Shown here: piece after piece, positions 58,044 through 64,000 of the stretch | How the letters are laid out: each line of letters opens with the position of its first letter | Numbering within the stretch: position 1 is the stretch's first letter | Origin: DASWOJ01 sp964250755 | GTDB taxonomy: Bacteria > Pseudomonadota > Alphaproteobacteria > Acetobacterales > Acetobacteraceae | DNA length: 64,000 nucleotides | Assembly: GCA_964250755.1 (NCBI GenBank) | Contig: CAXUHB010000002.1 | Span: 186,001 to 250,000, forward strand | Direction: 5' to 3' | Notes under the pieces: model-generated | Told to the model about the DNA's origin: nothing | Seen by the model: only the letters and a program-made list of their open reading frames with translations | Databases searched by the model: none | Position numbers and translations under genes: made by a program

Positions 58044-58796
58044 TCACAGCCGCCATCCCCGGTGTATCGCCGCGATCCCCCCCGTCAGGTTCCGCCACCC
58101 CACCCGCGCCAGCCCCGCCGCCCGCATCATCCCCGCCAGCGTCTCCTGGTCCGGGAACGTCCGTATGCTCTCCGCCAGGTAGCGGTAGCTCTCTCCGTCC
58201 CCCGCCACCACGCGTCCCATCCGCGGCAGCACCCCGAACGACCACGCATCATACACTGGCCCCAGCGCCGCAACCTGCACGCGTGAGAACTCCAGGCAAT
58301 GGAACTGCCCCCCGGGCCGCAGCACCCGCCGCGCCTCCCGCAGCACCGCCGCCTTGTCCGTGCAGTTCCGCAGCCCGAACGCCATGCTCACCCGGTCCAT
58401 GCACCCGTCCGGCAGGGGAATGCCCTCGGCATCCACCACCACGAACGAGATGCTCCCCTGCCCCGCCGCCGCGGCCCGGCGCTGGCCGCCGGCCAGCATC
58501 GCCGCATTGATGTCCGACAGCACGGCAGGCCCGCCCCCCCGCGCCAGCCACCCCAGCGCGATGTCCCCGGTCCCGCCCGCCAGGTCCAGCAAGGTCCGCC
58601 CGGGCCGCGGGTCCAACCCCTGTACGAACTCCCGCTTCCACAGCCGATGCACCCCCAGGCTCATCAGGTCGTTCATCACGTCGTAGCGTGGCGCAACGCT
58701 GTCGAACACCGCCCGCACCATCGGCTTCTTCGCCTCCCGCGGGACCGAGCGGAAGCCGAAGTCGGCTGTAGGGGGATCGCCGGGATTGCTGCTCAT
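58044..58796 (-). CDS. ubiE: Demethylmenaquinone/2-polyprenyl-6-methoxybenzoquinol methyltransferase
   Basis: About 250 residues. FGFRSVPREAKKPMVRAVFD, SVAPRYDVMNDLMSLGVHRL, LLDLAGGTGDIALGWLARGG, VSMAFGLRNCTDKAAVLREA and the C-terminal NLTGGIAAIHRGWRL are UbiE signatures. It C-methylates the ubiquinone (and menaquinone) ring precursor. ATG 58796 gives a short alphaproteobacterial N-terminus. It is divergent from mutM, with only 28 bases between the two starts, so their promoters must overlap. Confidence 0.95.
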   Translation of the reverse strand: MSSNPGDPPTADFGFRSVPREAKKPMVRAVFDSVAPRYDVMNDLMSLGVHRLWKREFVQGLDPRPGRTLLDLAGGTGDIALGWLARGGGPAVLSDINAAMLAGGQRRAAAAGQGSISFVVVDAEGIPLPDGCMDRVSMAFGLRNCTDKAAVLREARRVLRPGGQFHCLEFSRVQVAALGPVYDAWSFGVLPRMGRVVAGDGESYRYLAESIRTFPDQETLAGMMRAAGLARVGWRNLTGGIAAIHRGWRL

Positions 58797-58824
58797 GTCC
58801 GGGGCATATAGGGGAGGGCGCAGG

Positions 58825-59682
58825 ATGCCGGAACTCCCCGAAGTCGAAACCGTCATGCGCGGCCTGCAGGCCCGGCTGCAAGGCCGCACCATCCTGCGGG
58901 CGGAGGTGCGGCGGGACGGCCTGCGCTGGCCCTTCCCGGATGGCCTCGCGGCGGCCCTGGCCGGCGCCCGCGTCGTAGGCTTCCGCCGCCGGGCCAAGTA
59001 CATCCTGATGCGGCTGGACGGCGGGCGCAGCGTGCTGCTGCACCTGGGCATGTCCGGCCGGATGCTGATCCGCCACCGCGGCGCCAACGACCCGGACACC
59101 GCCGGCCCGGCCCTGCACGAGCATGTCGAGATGGAGACCGACGACGGCTGGCGCGTCGGCTTCGTGGACCCCCGCCGCTTCGGCAGCATAGACCTCGTTC
59201 CCACCCGCCAGGAGGACGCCCACCGCCTTCTCGCCGACCTGGGGCCGGAGCCGCTGGACGACGCCTTCACCGGCGTCATCCTGTCCGCCGCCCTCGCCGG
59301 CCGCCGCACCCCCATCAAGGCCGCCCTCCTGGACCAGCGCGTCGTCGCCGGCCTCGGCAACATCTACGTGTGCGAGGCCCTCTACCGCGCGGGCATCGCC
59401 CCCACCCACCACGCCGCCGACGTCGCCGGCCCGCAAGCCGCCCGCTTGGTCCCCGAGATCAAGGCCACCCTGCACGAGGCCATCGCCGCCGGCGGCTCCT
59501 CCCTGCGCGATTACGTGCAGCCCGATGGCGAGCTCGGCTACTTCCAGCACGCCTGGCGGGTCTATGGCCGGGAAGGCGAACCCTGCCCCATCTGCCCTGG
59601 CCCTCCCGCCTGCCCCGGCATCCAGCGCATCCCTCAATCCGGACGCAGCACCTTCCTATGCCCGCGCCAGCAGGCCGGCTAG
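58825..59682 (+). CDS. mutM: Formamidopyrimidine-DNA glycosylase with variant zinc finger
   Basis: About 285 residues. MPELPEVETVMRGLQARLQG starts the protein with the catalytic Pro2 and Glu3; KYILMRLDGGRSVLLHLGMS (catalytic Lys), FVDPRRFGSIDLV, LLDQRVVAGLGNIYVCEALY (helix-two-turn-helix) and GSSLRDYVQPDGELGYFQHA are intact. It removes 8-oxoguanine and Fapy bases. The C-terminal finger reads EPCPICPGPPACPGIQRIPQ then SGRSTFLCPRQQAG: the last Cys of the usual CPxCQ is Gln, and an extra Cys occurs in a five-residue insertion after the first pair. Zinc may be bound in another way, or not at all. Start by ATG 58825. Confidence 0.94.
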   Translation: MPELPEVETVMRGLQARLQGRTILRAEVRRDGLRWPFPDGLAAALAGARVVGFRRRAKYILMRLDGGRSVLLHLGMSGRMLIRHRGANDPDTAGPALHEHVEMETDDGWRVGFVDPRRFGSIDLVPTRQEDAHRLLADLGPEPLDDAFTGVILSAALAGRRTPIKAALLDQRVVAGLGNIYVCEALYRAGIAPTHHAADVAGPQAARLVPEIKATLHEAIAAGGSSLRDYVQPDGELGYFQHAWRVYGREGEPCPICPGPPACPGIQRIPQSGRSTFLCPRQQAG

Positions 59683-59711
59683 AACGCTTTTAGTCCAGTG
59701 GAGGCCGACCT

Positions 59712-60485
59712 ATGCCAGAGATGATCCTCGTCGAGATCCACGGCCGCGTCGGCCTGATCCGCCTCAACCGCCCTGCCGCCCTCAACGCCTTGTGCGACCA
59801 GCTCATGACCGAACTGGGCGCCCAGCTCCTGGCCTACGATAAGGACCCGGCCATCGGCTGCATCGTCATCACCGGCTCCGACAGGGCCTTCGCCGCCGGG
59901 GCCGACATCAAGGAAATGAAGGACCGCACCTACCCGGACGTGCTGGCCAACGACTTCATCGGCGACCGCTGGGAAACCGTCCTGCAAGTCCGCAAGCCCG
60001 TCATCGCCGCAGTCGCCGGCTTCGCCCTGGGCGGCGGGTGCGAGCTGGCCATGATGTGCGACCTCATCCTCGCCGCCGACACCGCCAGGTTCGGCCAGCC
60101 CGAGATCAACCTGGGCGTCATCCCCGGCGCAGGCGGCACCCAGCGCCTGACCCGCGCCGTCGGCAAGAGCAAGGCGATGGACATGTGCCTGACCGGACGC
60201 ATGATGGACGCCGCCGAGGCCGAGCGCTGCAACCTCGTCAGCCGCGTCTTCCCCGCCGGCGAGCTGCTGGCGGAGACCCTGAAGGTCGCTGACAAGATCG
60301 CCGCCCAGAGCGCGGTTGCCGCCGCCGTCGCCAAGCGCGCCGTCAATGCCGCCTTCGAGACGACCCTGCACGAGGGCGTCCGGGCCGAGCGCGCCCTGTT
60401 CCTGCCCCTGTTCGGCACCGCCGACCAGCGCGAAGGCATGGCCGCCTTCACCGAGAAGCGCAAGCCCGCCTTCAACGGGCGTTGA
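59712..60485 (+). CDS. Enoyl-CoA hydratase
   Basis: About 257 residues of the crotonase fold. GSDRAFAAGADIKEMKDRTY (oxyanion-hole loop), AGFALGGGCELAMMCDLILA with the first catalytic Glu near residue 113, and FGQPEINLGVIPGAGGTQRL with the second near 133 are complete, so hydration of crotonyl-type CoA esters in fatty-acid degradation is expected. GGAGG lies nine bases before ATG 59712. It follows mutM by 29 bases; the run mutM, hydratase, rpsT, dnaA is conserved in Acetobacteraceae and relatives. The etfBA pair in this window would serve the same pathway. Confidence 0.92.
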   Translation: MPEMILVEIHGRVGLIRLNRPAALNALCDQLMTELGAQLLAYDKDPAIGCIVITGSDRAFAAGADIKEMKDRTYPDVLANDFIGDRWETVLQVRKPVIAAVAGFALGGGCELAMMCDLILAADTARFGQPEINLGVIPGAGGTQRLTRAVGKSKAMDMCLTGRMMDAAEAERCNLVSRVFPAGELLAETLKVADKIAAQSAVAAAVAKRAVNAAFETTLHEGVRAERALFLPLFGTADQREGMAAFTEKRKPAFNGR

Positions 60486-60546
60486 CGCCACTATGACGGA
60501 TAGCGCTGGACATGACGCATTTCGGTAACGGTCAGCCCCCCCGTGC

Positions 60547-60575
60547 TTGACTTGCCAGGGGGGGGTCAATAGAAC
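60547..60575 (+). promoter_or_regulatory. Sigma-70 type promoter for rpsT
   Basis: TTGACT at 60547-60552 and TAGAAC at 60570-60575 are separated by exactly 17 bases. Transcription would begin near 60582 with a leader of about 50 bases. It is preceded by a C-run and a G-run that can pair, possibly ending transcription from the hydratase gene. Confidence 0.5.
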
Positions 60576-60630
60576 GCTGCCCTTCCCGGCCCGCCCAGCG
60601 TGCCCGCACTCAGTGCTGTTGAGAGAGTTC

Positions 60631-60900
60631 ATGGCGAATACCGCATCCGCGCGCAAGCGCATCCGTCAGACCGCCAAGCGCACCGCGCGCAACACCGCCC
60701 GCAAGTCCCGCATGCGCACCTTCATCAAGAAGGTCGAGGTCGCATGCGCCGCCGGCGACAAGGCCGCCGCCGCCGAAGCCTTCCGTGCCGCCCAGCCCGA
60801 AATGCAGCGTGCCGCCGGCAAGGGCGTCATCCACAAGAACACCGTGTCGCGCAAGCTGTCCCGCTTGTCCGCCCGCATCAAGGCCCTCGCCGCGGCCTAG
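60631..60900 (+). CDS. rpsT: 30S ribosomal protein S20
   Basis: About 89 residues, strongly basic and helical. MANTASARKRIRQTAKRTAR, NTARKSRMRTFIKKVEVACA and KGVIHKNTVSRKLSRLSARI match S20, which binds the 5' domain of 16S rRNA. GAGAGAG precedes ATG 60631. It has its own promoter and a Rho-independent terminator and lies upstream of dnaA, as in related alphaproteobacteria. Confidence 0.97.
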   Translation: MANTASARKRIRQTAKRTARNTARKSRMRTFIKKVEVACAAGDKAAAAEAFRAAQPEMQRAAGKGVIHKNTVSRKLSRLSARIKALAAA

Positions 60901-60945
60901 CGTTGCCGGCTAATACAGCCGCAATATTACCAAGTATAGTTGCAA

Positions 60946-60972
60946 GCGGGCGCAGTTATGCGTCCGCTTTTT
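60946..60972 (+). terminator. Rho-independent terminator of rpsT
   Basis: GCGGGCGCA at 60946-60954 pairs with TGCGTCCGC at 60959-60967 (one G-T pair) around a four-base loop, followed by TTTTT at 60968-60972. It ends the rpsT transcript before dnaA. Confidence 0.85.
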
Positions 60973-61159
60973 GCTGTTGACGGCTGCGCTGTAATGGCCG
61001 CTGCACAGTTTTCGGTTGCCCTGCCCGAGTCTTTGACCTAACTTTCCATTGCGGTGGCCCCCCGGCCCTGCTCCCCATGCGGCTATGTTGCGGCGCCCTG
61101 CCGCAGCAGGCGGGACAACTCGCTCTTGGTGGCCCGTGCCGCCGGCAGGATGGTATTTG

Positions 61160-62692
61160 ATGGCGTCCTACCCAGGCAGCGCAGAAATTGGCCCGTCCTA
61201 CGACGGGGGTGCCGACGCCTCCCTCTCGGACGCCGCCCTGCCGCCCGGCATGATGGACGGCCTTCCTCCTGCCGATGGCGGCGCGCCCCACCTGCACGTC
61301 CCCTATCTGCACGCCGCAGACCCCCAGCTCGCCGCCCACTGGGCGCATGTGCGCGAACGCCTGCAAGGCGACGTGGGCGAGACCGAGTTCCGCATGTGGC
61401 TCCGCCCCATGACCCTCGGCGGCCTGGACGGCGACGAGGTCACCCTGCTTCTTCCCACCCGCTTCCTGCGCGACTGGGTCCGCGGCCATTACGCCGACAA
61501 GCTGAACGAGCTGTGGCAGGCCGGGGACAAGCGCGTCCGCCGCGTGGACATACGCGTCGGCGGCACGGCGCCCGACCTGCCGGACCTGTCCGTCCCCGCC
61601 CCCCGCCCGGCAGCGGCCCTCGTCCCGCCGCCCCGTCCCGCCGCCGCCGACGCGCGGCTGGACATGGCCGCCCCGCTGGATCCCCGCTTCGAGTTCGACA
61701 GCTTCGTCGTCGGCAAGCCCAACGAGTTCGCCTACGCCTGCGCCCGCCGGGTCGCGGAGCGCCCGAGCAGTCCCGGCTTCAACCCCCTGTTCCTGTACGG
61801 CGGCGTCGGCCTCGGCAAGACCCACCTGATGCACGCCATCGGGCTGGAGCTGGCCCGCAAGGAGGGCAAGCCCGTCCAGGTCGCCTACATGTCGGCCGAG
61901 AAGTTCATGTACCGCTTCATCGCCGCCATACGCAGCCAGTCCACCATGGAGTTCAAGGAGCAGCTCCGCAGCGTGGACGTGCTGATGGTGGACGACCTGC
62001 AGTTCCTGATCGGCAAGGACAACACGCAGGAGGAGTTCTTCCACACCTTCAATGCGCTGGTGGACGCCGGCAAGCAGATCGTCGTCTCCGCCGACAAGTC
62101 CCCCAGCGACCTGTCCGGCCTGGAGGACCGCCTGCGCACCCGCCTGGGCTGCGGCATGGTCGCCGACCTGCACGCCACCACGTTCGAGCTGCGCATCTCC
62201 ATCCTGGAGGCCAAGGCCGCCCGCGGCGGCGCAGCCGTTCCCCCCAAGGTGCTGGAGTTCCTGGCCCACAAGATCACCAGCAACGTCCGCGAGCTGGAGG
62301 GCAGCCTGAACCGCCTGATCGCCCACGCCAACCTGTTCGGCCGCCCCATCACCCTGGAAAGCACCCAGGAGGTCCTGCACGACATCCTGAAGGCGCACGA
62401 CCGCCGCGTCACCATCGAGGAGATCCAGAAGCGCGTCGCCGAGCACTGGAACATCCGCCTGTCCGACATGAGCAGCGCCCGCCGCGCCCGCGCCGTGGCC
62501 CGGCCCCGCCAGGTCGCCATGTATCTCGCCAAGCAGCTCACCAGCCGCAGCCTCCCCGAGATCGGCCGCAAGTTCGGCAACCGCGACCACACCACCGTCA
62601 TGCACGCCGTGAAGGTCGTCGCCGAACTCATAGAGACCGACGCCGAGTTCAGCGAACGCGTGGAACTCCTACGCCGTATGTTGGAAAGCTGA
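61160..62692 (+). CDS. dnaA: Chromosomal replication initiator DnaA
   Basis: About 510 residues. Domain I (LAAHWAHVRERLQGDVGETE, FRMWLRPM) is followed by a Pro/Ala-rich linker, then the AAA+ domain with Walker A NPLFLYGGVGLGKTHLMHAI (near residues 207-226), Walker B VDVLMVDDLQFLIGKD, and the DNA-binding domain IV with RRARAVARPRQVAMYLAKQL and the signature NRDHTTVMHAVK. It binds DnaA boxes at oriC and opens the origin. ATG 61160 has AGGATGG upstream. The first 50 residues before domain I (ASYPGSAEIGPSYDGGADAS) are a non-conserved leader. The 180 bases before it show no clear DnaA boxes. dnaN follows after a REP copy. Confidence 0.96.
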   Translation: MASYPGSAEIGPSYDGGADASLSDAALPPGMMDGLPPADGGAPHLHVPYLHAADPQLAAHWAHVRERLQGDVGETEFRMWLRPMTLGGLDGDEVTLLLPTRFLRDWVRGHYADKLNELWQAGDKRVRRVDIRVGGTAPDLPDLSVPAPRPAAALVPPPRPAAADARLDMAAPLDPRFEFDSFVVGKPNEFAYACARRVAERPSSPGFNPLFLYGGVGLGKTHLMHAIGLELARKEGKPVQVAYMSAEKFMYRFIAAIRSQSTMEFKEQLRSVDVLMVDDLQFLIGKDNTQEEFFHTFNALVDAGKQIVVSADKSPSDLSGLEDRLRTRLGCGMVADLHATTFELRISILEAKAARGGAAVPPKVLEFLAHKITSNVRELEGSLNRLIAHANLFGRPITLESTQEVLHDILKAHDRRVTIEEIQKRVAEHWNIRLSDMSSARRARAVARPRQVAMYLAKQLTSRSLPEIGRKFGNRDHTTVMHAVKVVAELIETDAEFSERVELLRRMLES

Positions 62693-62703
62693 CGCCGCCT
62701 GCT

Positions 62704-62736
62704 CCCTCTCCCTCCGGGAGAGGATCGGGGTGAGGG
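62704..62736. repeat. REP-like palindrome between dnaA and dnaN
   Basis: CCCTCTCCCTCCGGGAGAGG then ATCGGGGTGAGGG, a well-preserved direct copy 11 bases after the dnaA stop. No facing partner is visible before dnaN. Confidence 0.88.
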
Positions 62737-62917
62737 AAGCAACTGCACCCGGTCTGACATCAGCAGCGCAGCTCGTGTCCAGGAAGCGCCTGCGCTGTCG
62801 GCTCTCATAACGCTACCCCTAATCCACACTCCAAGACTCCCCGTTTGCCACCGCTCCGGCATCCGCTAAGGTGCCCGCCCGCGCCGCGCCGTGTGGCGGC
62901 CAAACCGGATGGATGCC

Positions 62918-64000
62918 ATGAAGTTCAAGGCCGACCGCGCCACGCTGATGAAGGCGCTCGCCCACATCCAAAGCGTCGCCGAAAAGCGCAACACCATCCC
63001 CATCCTCGCCAACGCCCTCATCCGCGCCAAGGACGGCCGCCTCTCCTTCACCGCCACCGACATGGAGATCGCCATCGTCGAGGAGGTCGCCGCCAGCGTC
63101 TCCCGCGAGGGCGCCACCACTGCCCCCGCCGCCACCCTGTACGAGATCGTCCGCAAGCTGCCCGACGGCGCCGAGCTGGAGTTCGAGATGGCCAGCGAGG
63201 GCGCGCAGATGACCCTCCGCGCCGGCCGCTACGCCACCAGCCTCGTCACCCTCCCCACTGACGACTTCCCCAGCATGACCGCGGGACAGTTGCCGCACAG
63301 CTTCACCCTGACCGGCCTTGCCCTCCGCGGCCTCATAGACCGCACCCGCTTTGCCATCAGCACCGAGGAGACGCGCTACTACCTCAACGGCATCTATCTC
63401 CACGCCGCCGAGGGTGACGCCGGCCCCGTCCTGCGCGCCGTCGCCACCGACGGCCACCGCCTCGCCCGTGTCGAGGAGCCGATCCCCCAGGGCGCCGCCG
63501 GCATGCCCGGCGTCATCATCCCTCGCAAGACCGTCGCCGAACTCCGCAAGCTGCTGGACGAGGAGTCCGGGGAGGTCGAGGTCGCGCTGTCCGACACCCG
63601 CATCCAGTTCAAGGCGGGTTCCATCACCCTGACCAGCAAGCTGATTGATGGCACCTTCCCGGAATACGAGCGCGTCATCCCGAAGGACAACGACAAGGTC
63701 CTGCACGTCGGCAAGAAGGACTTCTCCGACGCTGTCGCCCGCGTCGCCGCCATCAGCAGCGAGCGCTCCCGCCCCGTGAAGATGGCCCTCGCCCACGACC
63801 TGCTCACCCTCTCCGCCGCCAGCCCCGAGCAGGGCACCGCCAGCGAGGAGCTGGACGACGGCCGCGTGAGATACGACAGCGCCCCGCTGGAGATCGGCTT
63901 CCAGGCCCGCTACCTCAACGACATCACCGACCAGATCGCCGACAAGGTAGAGTTCCACTTCTCCGACGGCTCCGCCCCCACCGTCGTCCGCGACGGCGGC
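62918..64000 (+). CDS. dnaN: DNA polymerase III beta subunit (sliding clamp), C-terminus beyond window
   Basis: 361 codons are visible, so only about ten residues are missing at the right edge. MKFKADRATLMKALAHIQSV, AEKRNTIPILANALIRA, TATDMEIAIVEEVAASV, RFAISTEETRYYLNGIYLHA, VATDGHRLARVEEPIPQ and IDGTFPEYERVIPKDNDKVL are clamp signatures over the three repeated domains. The clamp tethers the replicative polymerase. ATG 62918 matches the usual MKF start; ATG 62909 is three codons earlier in frame. It follows dnaA by about 225 bases, with a REP-like element between. Confidence 0.96.
   Translation, partial: MKFKADRATLMKALAHIQSVAEKRNTIPILANALIRAKDGRLSFTATDMEIAIVEEVAASVSREGATTAPAATLYEIVRKLPDGAELEFEMASEGAQMTLRAGRYATSLVTLPTDDFPSMTAGQLPHSFTLTGLALRGLIDRTRFAISTEETRYYLNGIYLHAAEGDAGPVLRAVATDGHRLARVEEPIPQGAAGMPGVIIPRKTVAELRKLLDEESGEVEVALSDTRIQFKAGSITLTSKLIDGTFPEYERVIPKDNDKVLHVGKKDFSDAVARVAAISSERSRPVKMALAHDLLTLSAASPEQGTASEELDDGRVRYDSAPLEIGFQARYLNDITDQIADKVEFHFSDGSAPTVVRDGG

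Noticed and set aside
57843..58286. Plus-strand frame across the coaBC-ubiE gap
   Set aside because: It translates REP repeats and the antisense of ubiE; no independent support.
60960..60967. TTATG near 60956 as a DnaA box
   Set aside because: It lies in the loop and stem of the rpsT terminator and matches only the first part of TTATNCACA.

Overview
The window reads as chromosomal DNA of a very GC-rich alphaproteobacterium, most likely of the Acetobacteraceae/Rhodospirillales type. The grounds are uniformly high G+C with G/C-ending codons, the chain dut, coaBC, ubiE, mutM, enoyl-CoA hydratase, rpsT, dnaA, dnaN, an etfBA pair preceded by a HIG1-type gene, a BASS-like carrier, an ELM1-family protein and Mla components. 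Species cannot be fixed from the sequence alone. I see no prophage, insertion sequence or CRISPR array.

Layout. 1-3.8 kb: a partial KaiC-like ATPase, a small membrane protein, a secreted beta-propeller and an FAD oxidoreductase, all on the minus strand. 3.9-7.8 kb: a histidine kinase, an NtrC-type sigma-54 activator, a near-consensus -24/-12 promoter and an exported protein with a duplicated domain; this looks like a self-contained signalling unit. 8-11.1 kb: three transporter genes in a row (MFS, ArsB-like, YdcZ-like). 11.1-15.8 kb: a TPR/GT25 protein, a 98-residue protein plus treZ, and prmA. 15.9-25.6 kb: uvrD-type helicase, BASS-like transporter, metF, mlaA and mlaC, an HtrA protease, a methyltransferase. 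25.8-32.5 kb: a GT39-like membrane protein, an RTX-like exoprotein, a 2OG-Fe dioxygenase, a large MscS channel. 32.6-37.5 kb: HIG1-type protein, etfBA, tRNA-Gly(CCC), metZ, apaG, folE. 37.5-43.3 kb: an accessory patch with DUF1963, DUF3800 and SUKH-family relics around a Sel1 protein and an acyl-CoA synthetase/AhpD-like pair. 43.3-51.9 kb: a large unknown protein, ELM1-family protein, nitrilase-family amidase, NAD kinase, Uma2 protein, an HxlR regulator divergent from an alcohol dehydrogenase, and an FkbM methyltransferase. 52-56.1 kb: an iron-uptake-like locus (FTR1 permease and cupredoxin, divergent from a periplasmic protein, a porin-like barrel and a membrane protein) with a Fur-box-like sequence between. 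56.1-64 kb: dut, coaBC, ubiE, mutM, enoyl-CoA hydratase, rpsT, dnaA and a partial dnaN.

Repeats shape the intergenic space. A REP-like palindrome (core CTCCCTCCGGGAG followed by GGGGTGAGGG) occurs about a dozen times, usually as facing pairs after genes, and one copy is translated as the C-terminus of PrmA. A second 100-bp element with inverted ends is read through at the N-terminus of the BASS-like transporter. A compound palindrome lies after mlaC and supplies the stop codon of the next gene. The most promising items for follow-up are the sigma-54 unit at 3.9-7.8 kb, the MutM with an altered zinc finger, the divergent iron locus, and the decaying immunity-type patch at 37.5-43.3 kb.
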